Virus record (IMG/VR): IMGVR_UViG_3300034198_030914
Span: 38,220-102,219 of that record
Source: a virus
Length of the DNA stretch: 64,000 bases
Reading direction: 5' to 3' (one strand)
Part shown: positions 17,481-25,875 of the stretch, one piece after another
Layout of the letters: each line of letters starts with the position of its first letter
Numbering within the stretch: position 1 is the stretch's first letter
Notes under the pieces: model-generated
What the model was told of the DNA's origin: nothing
The model's database searches: none
Seen by the model: the letters and a program-made list of their open reading frames with translations, nothing else
Program-made: the position numbers and the translations under genes

Positions 17481-19128
17481 GATTATAACAAAGGAATTAG
17501 AAATTAAAGTTCAATGTCCTACATTGAATTATTATAGAACTCTTAACTATGATGTATCAGTTGGTGATGTTATTAAGATACCAATCGAACACTTAAAAAA
17601 ATCCTCAAATTTGAGGGTTTTAGTTTCTTGTGATTCTTGTTTTATAGAAAAGGAATGTTTTTATAACGCGTATAATAAACAAGTTCAAAAATCCGATGAT
17701 GGTAAATATAGGTGTATAAAGTGTTCAATTCCATATAAAAGTAATAAAAAATGGGGAGTAGATCACTATTCTAAAACTGATGATTTTAAGAAAAAGTTTA
17801 AAGAAACGTGTGAGTCTAAATATGGTGGACATTTTAATAAATTAGATGACTTTAAGAAAAAAATAGTTAATACGAATGTTGATAGATACGGGGTTAATTA
17901 TCCAATTCAAAAAAAAGAAATAAGAGATAAAATGGAACAAAGTATGTTTCATTTGTATGGATCTACACATTCACTTCATAACGAATTTTTAAGAAATAAA
18001 TCATTAGAAAAAATGATTGAAAAATATGGTTCCGCTTATAGTATGCAAATTCCATCTATAAGAGATAAAATTATATCATCCTCAAAAATCACAAAAAAAA
18101 ATATTTTCATAAATAAAAATCCGGACATAATAGAAATAGACTATGAGGAAGGGCTCTATATAGTTAAATGTGAGTCCTGTAAAAATAATTTTAAAATTAC
18201 TGGGCATATGTATCATATGCGGAAAAAGTACAACACAACAATATGCACTATATGTAACAATGTTGGCAAATCCGGATCCGAATTACAAGTCTATGAGTTC
18301 ATAAAAGATAACTATAATAATGAAATTTTACAAAATAAAAGAAATATTGTGGATAATATTGAGTTAGATATTTATTTACCTGATATAAAAATAGCATTTG
18401 AATTCAATGGATTATATTGGCACTCTGAGCTGTATAAAGAGAAAAGATATCACCTTAATAAGACAAATATATGTAAAGAGAAAAATATTGAATTAATTCA
18501 TATATGGGAAGATGATTGGATGTTCAAAAAGGATATAGTTAAATCAATTATACTAAATAAATTGAAAAAAACATCTAATAAAATATTTGCCAGAAATTGT
18601 AGAATTAAGGAAATATCTGATAATAAATTAATTAGAGAATTTTTAGAAACTAATCACATTCAAGGATTTGTTGGATCGAAAATAAAAATTGGACTTTTTT
18701 ATGAAGATGAATTAGTTAGTTTAATGACATTTGGTCAGTTAAGAATATCTCTTGGACAAAAGAGTGAAGAAGGAACATATGAATTACTTAGATTTTGTAA
18801 TAAATTAAATACAACAGTTGTTGGTGGTGCTTCTAAGTTATTTAAGTATTTTTTAGATAAATATATTCCTAATAAAGTTATTAGTTATAGTGATTATTCT
18901 AGATCTAATGGGAATATGTATTATAAACTTGGATTTAATTTAGAACATAACTCAGAACCAAATTACTTCTATATAATAGATGGAATTAGAAGTCACAGAT
19001 TCAATTTCAGAAAAGATAAGCTAGTTAGAGAAGGAGCTAATCCCGAAATGACAGAATTAGAAATAATGGCAAGTAAAAAAATATATAGAATATTCGATTG
19101 TGGTACACAAAAATGGATTTTTTATTAA
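17479..19128 (+). CDS. Hef-like free-standing homing endonuclease
   Basis: The 549-residue protein has an N-terminal zinc-finger-like module (VSCDSC...CIKC, about residues 50-80), an array of four to five repeats of about 27 residues built on KYG or RYG followed by P-x-Q-like variable positions (about 90-210), a second CxxC pair, and a nuclease core DIYLPDIKIAFEFNGLYWHS with HIWEDDW (about 300-355) of the Vsr-like/EDxHD type. A C-terminal domain (VSLMTFGQLRIS...RFCNKL) is shared with 41282 and 47383. It would cut a cognate DNA site and spread its own gene. It interrupts the virion gene block between 17452 and 19187. Confidence 0.85.
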   Translation: MIITKELEIKVQCPTLNYYRTLNYDVSVGDVIKIPIEHLKKSSNLRVLVSCDSCFIEKECFYNAYNKQVQKSDDGKYRCIKCSIPYKSNKKWGVDHYSKTDDFKKKFKETCESKYGGHFNKLDDFKKKIVNTNVDRYGVNYPIQKKEIRDKMEQSMFHLYGSTHSLHNEFLRNKSLEKMIEKYGSAYSMQIPSIRDKIISSSKITKKNIFINKNPDIIEIDYEEGLYIVKCESCKNNFKITGHMYHMRKKYNTTICTICNNVGKSGSELQVYEFIKDNYNNEILQNKRNIVDNIELDIYLPDIKIAFEFNGLYWHSELYKEKRYHLNKTNICKEKNIELIHIWEDDWMFKKDIVKSIILNKLKKTSNKIFARNCRIKEISDNKLIREFLETNHIQGFVGSKIKIGLFYEDELVSLMTFGQLRISLGQKSEEGTYELLRFCNKLNTTVVGGASKLFKYFLDKYIPNKVISYSDYSRSNGNMYYKLGFNLEHNSEPNYFYIIDGIRSHRFNFRKDKLVREGANPEMTELEIMASKKIYRIFDCGTQKWIFY

Positions 19129-19186
19129 AAAATTAAAAAGCCAACAAAAAATATTAATATATAATAATATAAACATAAATTTTAAT

Positions 19187-19810
19187 ATGAGCAACAAAAA
19201 CGAAAAAGAACAAATAATATCTTCATTCAAAAAATTTTCAGAGATATCTAAATCAGATAAGAATAAAATGACAGACAACTCAGATTTTACACAACTACCA
19301 TTTGATGATGGTGATTTACCAGCTAATCCAAATGTACCTAAAAAGTCGGGTAGGTTTGAATCACCTATGTCCACTAAGCATATGATGCCATCAGGTCAGA
19401 AAGTAGAACCAGAACAAGAATTAAAAGAAGGTAAAGTAGAATTCTATGGGAAAGTCGCAAAATTACCAAAGGGAACCAAAGCATCTAAAGGTTACAACTT
19501 TTTAGAAAATGTGAAAATTTCTAAATCTTCTATCTGGTATATTATGGTGGAGAAACAAGATAATGAACTTCAAATGGTTAAGTATAACTATAAGAAAGGT
19601 GTGGATTTAGCTAAGTTCGTAGTTGACTTGAAAGAGTATTACAAATCAAAATTCAGTGGCAATCCAAAGGTTCAAAAACTGATTGAAGCAATTGATATAG
19701 ATGGTAATGATAAATACTCTTGGGTTAAGAATATTCCACTAATAGAGATCGAAGGTAGAAAAATGATTGCTAAGATTACAGAAGATTTAATTAAACTACT
19801 AAGTAAATAG
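19187..19810 (+). CDS. Uncharacterised protein in virion block, 207 aa
   Basis: The start ATG at 19187 follows an AT-rich region right after the endonuclease. The N-terminal 80 residues are disordered and charged, with FKKFSEISKSDKNKMTDN, and the C-terminal 125 residues form a compact alpha/beta domain (VEFYGKVAKLPKGTKASKGYNFL, WYIMVEKQDNELQMVKYNYKKG). No family is recognised. It was probably adjacent to the 84-residue gene before the endonuclease inserted. It ends next to three strong hairpins, so it closes the plus-strand virion transcript. Confidence 0.5.
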   Translation: MSNKNEKEQIISSFKKFSEISKSDKNKMTDNSDFTQLPFDDGDLPANPNVPKKSGRFESPMSTKHMMPSGQKVEPEQELKEGKVEFYGKVAKLPKGTKASKGYNFLENVKISKSSIWYIMVEKQDNELQMVKYNYKKGVDLAKFVVDLKEYYKSKFSGNPKVQKLIEAIDIDGNDKYSWVKNIPLIEIEGRKMIAKITEDLIKLLSK

Positions 19811-19817
19811 AACCCCT

Positions 19818-19862
19818 CTTTGAGTAGTCCTCAAAGACCGACACACTCCCAAAAGAGTGTGT
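19818..19862 (+). other. Two tandem hairpins after virion block
   Basis: CTTTGAG/CTCAAAG (19818-19836, 5-base loop) and ACACACTC/GAGTGTGT (19841-19862, 6-base loop) follow the stop codon of 19187-19810. Neither has a long U-run, so they look like transcript-stabilising 3' hairpins or part of a small RNA rather than terminators. Confidence 0.5.
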
Positions 19863-19876
19863 TTCTTCTTAAAAAG

Positions 19877-19908
19877 AAAATACTCCGATTATTGGAGTAT
19901 TTTTTTTA
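19877..19908 (+). terminator. Bidirectional intrinsic terminator
   Basis: AAAATACTCC and GGAGTATTTT pair across a 7-base loop, followed by a T-run on the plus strand and a purine-rich mirror on the minus strand. It ends the plus-strand virion block and overlaps the stop codon of the kinase-gene fragment on the minus strand. Confidence 0.75.
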
Positions 19909-20005
19909 TTATATGATTTGTTCTGCCTTTTAAATCTATTTGAGTCAAATCGTCGTAATTGATATTCTCCAAATCTAAATATGATTTTATTAACCTATCT
20001 AATTT
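19889..20005 (-). pseudogene. C-terminal fragment of a second copy of the P-loop kinase
   Basis: The frame reads KLDRLIKSYLDLENINYDDL before a stop at 19889, closely matching the C-terminal ELDRWIKSYLELENIEHIDL of the intact kinase that starts just upstream (20038-20601). It has no start codon and a stop just before the homologous part. It is the far end of a diverged paralogue whose N-terminal end survives at 22238-22378. Confidence 0.75.
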
Positions 20006-20037
20006 GGAAATACTGAAATGTATTCATTTAAACTAAA

Positions 20038-20601
20038 TTATTCACCATTAAGATTGTTCAATATAAATTTAACTCTATCTACCATGTCAACATCACTCAG
20101 ATCTATATGCTCTATATTTTCTAATTCCAAATAAGATTTAATCCATCTATCTAATTCATCTATATCATCACTATTGTGATATCTTATTCCATCATTTGTT
20201 TCAATTTTTTTCATTGGTGGAACATAAAATATCTTATCTATATCATTGATATGTTTCAATATTTCTTTTTGTAGGTGATTTATTGTTGCAATATTCTTAT
20301 TTGATAATTTAGATGGAAATAATTTTCTAAAGTAAAAATAATTTAAAATAGAACTAGAATCACATACAACAAATTCTTTAGATTCTAAAAACATCTTTTC
20401 TTTATTTAATTGTTTATAGAAAATAACTATTTGGTCTATCGGTGAATTAGGTATTCCGTATTCGGCAATGAAATCCGTACAAACTTCTCCTACAAATATA
20501 GAATTTTCACCAATTTTCTTCAATTCGGTATGCACTTCAGAAGCCAGTGTTGATTTTCCTGATGCGGGTGCACCTAATATTTGTATTAATTTGCCTTTCA
20601 T
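20038..20601 (-). CDS. P-loop kinase-like protein (AAA_28/NadR-like)
   Basis: Residues 7-19 (ILGAPASGKSTLA) form a Walker A motif and the pattern continues with VHTELKKIGENSIFVGEVCTDFIAEYG and VVCDSSSILNYFYFRKL, as in the small ATPase domain of NadR-like nucleoside/nucleotide kinases. It is 187 residues, without an attached adenylyltransferase. Substrate is not clear; nicotinamide riboside or a nucleotide is possible. Its start codon lies in the short palindrome CATATAAATTATATG that it shares with the divergent endonuclease. Fragments of a second copy of this gene flank the region. Confidence 0.7.
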   Translation of the reverse strand: MKGKLIQILGAPASGKSTLASEVHTELKKIGENSIFVGEVCTDFIAEYGIPNSPIDQIVIFYKQLNKEKMFLESKEFVVCDSSSILNYFYFRKLFPSKLSNKNIATINHLQKEILKHINDIDKIFYVPPMKKIETNDGIRYHNSDDIDELDRWIKSYLELENIEHIDLSDVDMVDRVKFILNNLNGE

Positions 20602-20649
20602 ATAAATTATATGGGATTTGGTAAAAAATGTTTTTTTATATATAAAGAA

Positions 20650-21564
20650 ATGTGTGGATTTTCAAAAAAATATGATAAGGATGAATTTATAAGAAGAGCT
20701 AATATAATTCATAATAATATATATGATTATATACTCTCTGATTATAAAAATAGTCGTGATAAAATAGAAATAATATGTTCTATACATGGTATATTTACTC
20801 AAATTCCATATAATCACTTACAGGGGAAAGGCTGCCATCATTGTTCCAGGAATCAAAAGATCTCTATTGATGATTTTATATTAAAAGCGAAAGAAAAACA
20901 CAACAGTAAATATAACTATCCTGATCGTAATTATATAAATAATGTTACTACATTAAATATAGAGTGTCCCGAACACGGTTTATTTAAACAAGCACCTGGT
21001 GCACACTTGAAGGGTATTGGTTGCTCAAAATGTAGTGGTAATAGAAGATTAACAATTGATGAATTTATTGATTTAGCAAATAAAAAACATAACAATTTAT
21101 ATAGTTATCCTGATAAAAATTATAAAAATTATGATAGTAAATTAAATATAGATTGTTCAAAACATGGCATTTTCACTCAGACTGTAAGATATCATTTAAC
21201 TGGAAGAGGTTGTCCGATTTGCAGAAACTCAAAAGGTGAGTTGAAAATATTGGAGATTTTAAAAAATAATAAGATAAAATATAAATCACAACATACTTTC
21301 AGTGATTTAAAACATAAAAGTTTATTAAAATTTGACTTCGCTGTATTTGATAATAATGGTGAAATTAAATATCTAATAGAATATAATGGTGAACAACATT
21401 ATAAATTTAAGACTCTATTTCATAAGAATCATGACAATTTTATAATTAATCAACATAGAGACAAATTGAAAGAAGAATATTGTAATATCAATCAGATTAA
21501 ATTATATATAATAACATATCAAGATAATATAGATGACAGAATGAGAGAAATTATAAAAAATTAA
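20650..21564 (+). CDS. DUF723-repeat homing endonuclease
   Basis: Three repeats of about 62 residues carry HGIF-Q-P-HL-G-GC-C and DEFI-A-H-NxYDY/SYP patterns, each ending in a C-x2-C pair, as in phage endonucleases of the DUF723 type (about residues 10-195). The C-terminal part (about 215-300) has KSQHTFSDLK...LKFDFAVFDN...LIEYNGEQHYKF, an endonuclease core with D, E and QH positions. ATG 20650 is chosen because it follows an AT-rich leader; ATG 20611 would add 13 residues. It probably cuts the kinase gene next to which it lies. Confidence 0.75.
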   Translation: MCGFSKKYDKDEFIRRANIIHNNIYDYILSDYKNSRDKIEIICSIHGIFTQIPYNHLQGKGCHHCSRNQKISIDDFILKAKEKHNSKYNYPDRNYINNVTTLNIECPEHGLFKQAPGAHLKGIGCSKCSGNRRLTIDEFIDLANKKHNNLYSYPDKNYKNYDSKLNIDCSKHGIFTQTVRYHLTGRGCPICRNSKGELKILEILKNNKIKYKSQHTFSDLKHKSLLKFDFAVFDNNGEIKYLIEYNGEQHYKFKTLFHKNHDNFIINQHRDKLKEEYCNINQIKLYIITYQDNIDDRMREIIKN

Positions 21565-21635
21565 AATTTATATTTTTCATATTGTCGAATTAATTTTCAT
21601 CATATGGTTCATGGTGATTTTGATTGGTATGAAAC

Positions 21636-21863
21636 ATGAAGAAAATAACTAAATTTGAAAATTATATGGGACAATTAATAAACACCACAGATTTAATTAA
21701 CTATGAACAACAAAGTTCTAGTTCAATTAATTATAATTCTATTCAAAACTCTTCTTGTCCAGAAAGTTTCCCTGTATTAATGGAAAATGGAATAATTGTG
21801 CGGTACGAATTGGTAAAATTTGCTTCTGAAATTGTATCAGAACAAGGAGTTTCCAACAAATAA
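21636..21863 (+). CDS. Small protein with capsid-targeting-like leader
   Basis: The 75-residue protein begins MKKITKFENYMGQLINTTDL, a leader-like start without a clear early E site. The remainder is polar with SSSS-rich segments. No family is recognised. It is the only such gene inside the segment bounded by the two kinase fragments, and its stop is followed at once by a GC-rich, pseudoknot-forming sequence. Confidence 0.45.
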   Translation: MKKITKFENYMGQLINTTDLINYEQQSSSSINYNSIQNSSCPESFPVLMENGIIVRYELVKFASEIVSEQGVSNK

Positions 21864-21985
21864 CCTCACATAACAGCACCTACCCAAAAGGCGGGGTTTC
21901 GTGTTCCAAAGACAGATTTTTGGTTAATCAAAATTTAGTTTTTCAAATCAAGTTATGTGGTAAAAGTCCCGCCCTTCTTGTATAT
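21864..21985 (+). ncRNA. Pseudoknotted structured RNA or 3' UTR element
   Basis: CACATAAC (21867-21874) pairs with GTTATGTG (21952-21959), and GGCGGG (21890-21895), which lies inside that stem, pairs with CCCGCC (21968-21973), which lies outside it. These interleaved perfect helices form an H-type pseudoknot. The GC-rich second stem stands out in a very AT-rich genome. It directly follows the stop codon of 21636-21863. Strand is set by the neighbouring gene; transcription is not shown. Confidence 0.5.
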
Positions 21986-22237
21986 TTTTCATTCGAAACT
22001 TAATTACATCGTTTTCTAATTATGAGAAATGTAATAATCACAAAAGGCACCATCAAATTCAGTTGGTTATAGGTTTCTGTAACACTAATTATCAATAAAT
22101 TGTCATGAAAAGTTAAAAGTGATTTTTATGATGAATTAACCACTTCAAACCTTTATAATTTCTTCTTTATGAGATTCTAAAAATTAATCAAAAGAGCATA
22201 AATCAGCTAAAAATGGTGAAATTGAAGATAAAAGAGT
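21986..22237. other. Non-coding AT-rich stretch
   Basis: No open frame of note and no strong hairpin was seen between the pseudoknot and the kinase fragment at 22238. Short A/T tracts and stops occur in all frames. It looks like decayed sequence at the edge of the segment bounded by the two kinase-gene fragments. Confidence 0.4.
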
Positions 22238-22378
22238 TTAGAAAGATATCAAAAAAACTTCAGTTATATAAATAGAATTTCTACCAAGCTTCTTAAGTTC
22301 AGTATGAACATCAGAAGCTAAGGTAGATTTTCCACTTGCGGGTGCACCAATAATTGTAATTAATTTAGATTTAGTCAT
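22238..22378 (-). pseudogene. N-terminal fragment of a second copy of the P-loop kinase
   Basis: From an ATG at 22378 the frame reads 46 residues, including IIGAPASGKSTLASDVHTEL, then KKLGRNSIYITEV before an abrupt end and a stop. It matches the intact kinase of 20038-20601 to residue 40 (EVHTELKKIGENSIFVGEV). The C-terminal end of a similar copy sits at 19889-20005, so the two fragments look like one old gene whose middle was replaced by the segment between them. Confidence 0.8.
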
Positions 22379-22380
22379 CT

Positions 22381-23556
22381 TTATTGAAAGAATTGTGCGT
22401 TAGAATTAATTTTGTTAATATCTTCTTGTGTGAAATATTGAGGATACTTTTTGATTGCATCCAGGAGTTCTTTGTAGGCAAGTTTCCCTTCGTCTTTTTT
22501 TCCGGTATAGAAACAGGATGCAGCATGTACCTCTAAGAACCTCCAAACATAAAGCGACTCATCAACAAACAACAATCTTGTTGGGTAAGGATTTTTACCG
22601 TGGAAGTTTTCTTTTGCGAATTTAGTATAAAGAAAAGCCATATGCCAATCACCTACCGTTAAGTAGTAATCAATAATTGCCTTGATAGGTTCTGCTCTAA
22701 GTGGATCCATTGAATAAGCTTTCAATAATTCTTGATGAACTTCCGGCCAAGGGAATTCCAATGCCTTTTTAATTGTACCAACACGGAACTGTGAATAGAA
22801 TCTTTCTTCTTCATACCCATCAGATCTACCAATTCTTTCCTTGTAGTATTTAAGAGCTCTTCTTAATCTCTCTTCATTCTCAGCTCTGTTATCAGGAATA
22901 GAAGCCGAATCGTGATAGGATTGAGCCGTATAGAATACCCAACGTGAGTTTCTATCTTTGTTGTCGATATAATCTTCGAGGATTGCTGCGTGTTTCTTGT
23001 ACTTATCTGGAATGTTGCCTTTCCAGGATCCACCGTCCATTTTGACATCTACGTGCAATCTTTCTGCTAATCCAGAAGTGATATTGTTGGTTTCACAGAT
23101 TATGAACTCGTGAACTGGACCAAACCATCTAAAGGGTTTTGATACTTTAAAGAAAGTGTTTCTTGTATATTTCATAGAACCTATATAGGTATTTATCATA
23201 TATAAGTCATTTGTAAATTGCTTCTTATCGAATCCATCTTCGATTACTAATTGCTCATCACAATCTATCCAATATCCATGAACATCATTAGGATTCCAAC
23301 CTAATTCGTTGACTACTTCACGTAATTTCTCCATCGCATGATTTCTTGAATTTTCAAAATTGTCGAATGGTCTTTCAAAAACATATGTAGGTATTCCGTT
23401 ATCTTTACCCCATTTCTTAATAATATCTTGCGTACCATCTGATGATCCAGTATCATTACAAACTATAAGATCTACTACATTTTTATTGCTATTGAGCATT
23501 CTCTCGACTACATGTGACTCATTTTTACATATAAAGTTTAAAGCAAGTTTGTTCAT
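22381..23556 (-). CDS. GT2-family glycosyltransferase
   Basis: The N-terminus (LALNFICKNESHVVERML...IVCNDTGSSDGTQDII) is the nucleotide-sugar-binding start of a GT-A fold family 2 enzyme, and DCD in YWIDCDEQLV at about residues 97-101 is the metal-binding DxD-like motif. The C-terminal 200 residues are helical with TPR-like spacing. The 391-residue enzyme would transfer a sugar to a virion protein, host surface component or modified base. Base composition is richer in G+C than the neighbours, which hints at horizontal gain. Confidence 0.8.
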   Translation of the reverse strand: MNKLALNFICKNESHVVERMLNSNKNVVDLIVCNDTGSSDGTQDIIKKWGKDNGIPTYVFERPFDNFENSRNHAMEKLREVVNELGWNPNDVHGYWIDCDEQLVIEDGFDKKQFTNDLYMINTYIGSMKYTRNTFFKVSKPFRWFGPVHEFIICETNNITSGLAERLHVDVKMDGGSWKGNIPDKYKKHAAILEDYIDNKDRNSRWVFYTAQSYHDSASIPDNRAENEERLRRALKYYKERIGRSDGYEEERFYSQFRVGTIKKALEFPWPEVHQELLKAYSMDPLRAEPIKAIIDYYLTVGDWHMAFLYTKFAKENFHGKNPYPTRLLFVDESLYVWRFLEVHAASCFYTGKKDEGKLAYKELLDAIKKYPQYFTQEDINKINSNAQFFQ

Positions 23557-23609
23557 ATTTATTCTTTGTTTTTATTTTATATAAAAATATAAGATTTTTG
23601 TTGAGGACA

Positions 23610-23640
23610 AACTATTTTTAATATATAATTAAAAATAGTT
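23610..23640 (+). promoter_or_regulatory. Perfect inverted repeat upstream of endonuclease
   Basis: AACTATTTTTAAT pairs with ATTAAAAATAGTT across a 5-base spacer and ends eight bases before the ATG at 23648. The 13-bp stem has the same form and placement as the palindrome at 17452-17480 in front of another endonuclease, which suggests a common translational or transcriptional control. Confidence 0.5.
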
Positions 23641-23647
23641 AAATATA

Positions 23648-24388
23648 ATGATATTATCTGAAACAGTAGAAACATCGTTTCATCAAAAAAATATAAAATT
23701 ATACCATTCACTTGGTTATATTGGAAAACTGTATGAAAAAGTGATAGTAAAAGTTGAACATTTACCGAAAAATTCCAGGGTTAGAATTAACGTTAAGTGT
23801 GATACCTGTGACTCGACAAATTATATTATTTATAACAACTACAATAAGCAAATAAATAGGCAGAATTATTATTGTTGTCACCCTTGCTCATTTGATAAAA
23901 ATAAAAAAACAAATCTTGAAAAATTCGGAGTCGAACATACTTTTCAATCAGAGTTAGTAAAATCTAAAATTAAAAAGACCCTAATAGATAAGTATGGGTT
24001 CGATCATCCAACAAAGTGTCCTGAAATATTTGAGAAGGCTCAATCATCAGCTTATAAAACACATAAGTATGGAGATACTGATATAAAATATCAAGGATCA
24101 TATGAATTAGATTTTATCCAATATTGTATTAGAAATAAGATTGAATTTACTAAAGGTCCAAGCATCAGATATTTAATGGGTAATAAGAATAGAGTTTATC
24201 ATTCCGACTTTTTTTTATCCAAATATAATTTAGTATGTGAGGTTAAGTCGGAATATACTTTCAATGATGATTACGAGGAAAATATAATAAAAAAAGAATA
24301 TACAATAAGTGCTGGATATAACTTTTTATTTATTATTGATAAAAATTATATTGAAATAGAAAAAATAATTTCAGAAAATGATAAATAA
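23648..24388 (+). CDS. Homing endonuclease with PD-(D/E)XK-like core
   Basis: The N-terminal module (YHSLGY...VEHLPKNSRVRINVKCDTC) is shared with the endonuclease at 17479. It is followed by a C-x2-C pair, two KYG-type repeats (NLEKFGVEHTFQSELVKSKI and DKYGFDHPTKCPEI), and a nuclease domain (YQGSYELDFIQYC...YHSDFFLSKYNLVCEVKSE) with E, D and E-x-K positions of a PD-(D/E)XK fold. The protein is 246 residues. The stop overlaps the start of a ribbon-helix-helix gene by 11 bases, so the two form one unit. Confidence 0.8.
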   Translation: MILSETVETSFHQKNIKLYHSLGYIGKLYEKVIVKVEHLPKNSRVRINVKCDTCDSTNYIIYNNYNKQINRQNYYCCHPCSFDKNKKTNLEKFGVEHTFQSELVKSKIKKTLIDKYGFDHPTKCPEIFEKAQSSAYKTHKYGDTDIKYQGSYELDFIQYCIRNKIEFTKGPSIRYLMGNKNRVYHSDFFLSKYNLVCEVKSEYTFNDDYEENIIKKEYTISAGYNFLFIIDKNYIEIEKIISENDK

Positions 24389-24560
24389 AAATAAAAAAGT
24401 AGAATTCAAAATAGAAGAACAATTATTGAAAGAATGGAAACAAATCTGTGATAAAAACGGATATGACATGTCTAAAAGATTGAGAATCTATATTCAAAAA
24501 GAAATAGAGTTAGATTCAAAAGGGGTGAATTTGGTAAATTTGATTGAGGAATCAATCTAA
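24378..24560 (+). CDS. Ribbon-helix-helix DNA-binding protein
   Basis: The 60-residue protein has a strand KKVEFKIEEQL followed by helices WKQICDKNGYDMSKRLRIYIQKEIE, the layout of CopG/Arc-type ribbon-helix-helix repressors. It begins inside the last codons of the endonuclease gene (11-base overlap) and may repress that gene. It is convergent with the PRPP synthetase gene, with 4 bases overlapped. Confidence 0.6.
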   Translation: MINKNKKVEFKIEEQLLKEWKQICDKNGYDMSKRLRIYIQKEIELDSKGVNLVNLIEESI

Positions 24561-25525
24561 ATTTTAGATTGATTTAAACTATCGATTTGATAAACCCTAT
24601 TAATCTCATGAATTGACTTCTTTTCTACTAGAGCTGATATTGATTTTGCTATTAACTTTGCACAACTAATTATTTTAATTCGGTTATTTAACTTAGATTT
24701 ATCATAAACTGAATGTAATGTGTCAATGACGATTACCTCTTCTATTTTTGAGTTGTGTAGGTTTTCTAAAGCTTTACCACTTAATATACCATGGGTAGCA
24801 ACACATCTTACGGATAGTGCGCCCTTTTCTAGTAGTAGTTCGCAGGCTTTTGACATAGTTCCTAAGGTATCAGCCATATCATCAACTATTATCACATTCT
24901 TACCTTTTACTTCACCAACTAATTCCATTGAATGAATTTCATTTGGTTTGATTCTTCTTTTATTAATAAGTGCAAATGTTGCTTCTGGGAATGCCTTACA
25001 GAAGTCTGAAGCTCTTTTTACAGCACCTTGGTCTGGTGCCACTATACAAAGATTTACTAAATCGAGTGATTTTATATAATCAATTGATACTACATTTCCG
25101 TTTAAATGTATTACTGGAAAATTGTAAAAACCTTGAATAGAGGAGGAGTGTAGATCTATTGTGATTAATCTATTGACTCCGGCTTTTTCAAAAATATCGG
25201 CTAAGAGTTTCGAACCTATGGATGATCTAAGGTGGTCTGTTTTGTCTTGTCTAGAATATCCGGAGTAGGGTGAAACTAGGGTAAAGGATTTACAACCTGC
25301 TCTTTTGGCAGCATCTACAACTAGTAGTGTTTCCATTATGGAGTCAGATGAATCACTGCTATTGATAAAAAATACATCAATATCTCGTATTGACTCTTTG
25401 AAACAGGGTAGGATTTCTCCATCTGAGAATTTATCTATTTGTAAATTTCCAATAGTGAAATCTTCAAAGTTTTTGGAAATGTCAAGTGCTAAGTGTAGAT
25501 AATTTGTCCCTGCGAATATTTTCAT
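24557..25525 (-). CDS. prs: Ribose-phosphate pyrophosphokinase (PRPP synthetase)
   Basis: The protein (322 aa, the usual size) has the DGEILPCFKESIRD segment, SPYSGYSRQDK at about residues 83-93, IDLHSSSIQGF, and the PRPP-binding VIIVDDMADTLGT motif at about residues 210-222. It converts ribose 5-phosphate and ATP to PRPP and AMP, feeding nucleotide and NAD synthesis. It sits next to a MazG-like pyrophosphatase and an unknown gene on the same strand, so the unit remodels nucleotide pools. Known phage PRPP synthetases can act with nicotinamide-salvage enzymes; no such partner is in this window. Confidence 0.9.
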   Translation of the reverse strand: MKIFAGTNYLHLALDISKNFEDFTIGNLQIDKFSDGEILPCFKESIRDIDVFFINSSDSSDSIMETLLVVDAAKRAGCKSFTLVSPYSGYSRQDKTDHLRSSIGSKLLADIFEKAGVNRLITIDLHSSSIQGFYNFPVIHLNGNVVSIDYIKSLDLVNLCIVAPDQGAVKRASDFCKAFPEATFALINKRRIKPNEIHSMELVGEVKGKNVIIVDDMADTLGTMSKACELLLEKGALSVRCVATHGILSGKALENLHNSKIEEVIVIDTLHSVYDKSKLNNRIKIISCAKLIAKSISALVEKKSIHEINRVYQIDSLNQSKI

Positions 25526-25527
25526 AG

Positions 25528-25875
25528 TTATCTATTTTGTGAGTTAATAATTAATTCTGAAGTAATAAAAATTCTTGTTGTAGTAAAGTTATCAATAGTA
25601 GTAAAAACATCGACTACGGGTATTTTTACTATATTACCAGAATATCCATTTGTATATTGTTCTTCTGAAAGATGGTACTTTGTGATTATACCGAGGGTTC
25701 TATAACTTTCCAATATCGGTAAAAAATATGAAAAGTATCCGGGGTTTATAACACCGGCTTGTAATAGATTTTTTTCGAAACAAACTTGAAGTTCTGATTT
25801 CAAATCTTTTAAATCTTGTGAAAGATTATTGTTTCTAGATTCAATATTTTTTAGTGCTAAATTTATATTATTCAT
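25528..25875 (-). CDS. Uncharacterised protein, 115 aa
   Basis: The N-terminal half is a coiled coil (LALKNIESRNNNLSQDLKDLKSEL) and the C-terminal half is beta-rich (YFSYFLPILESYRTLGIITKYHL, IVKIPVVDVFTTIDNF). No family is recognised. It lies 3 bases before the PRPP synthetase start and overlaps the MazG-like gene by 8 bases, so it is translated within that operon and may serve nucleotide metabolism. Confidence 0.5.
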   Translation of the reverse strand: MNNINLALKNIESRNNNLSQDLKDLKSELQVCFEKNLLQAGVINPGYFSYFLPILESYRTLGIITKYHLSEEQYTNGYSGNIVKIPVVDVFTTIDNFTTTRIFITSELIINSQNR

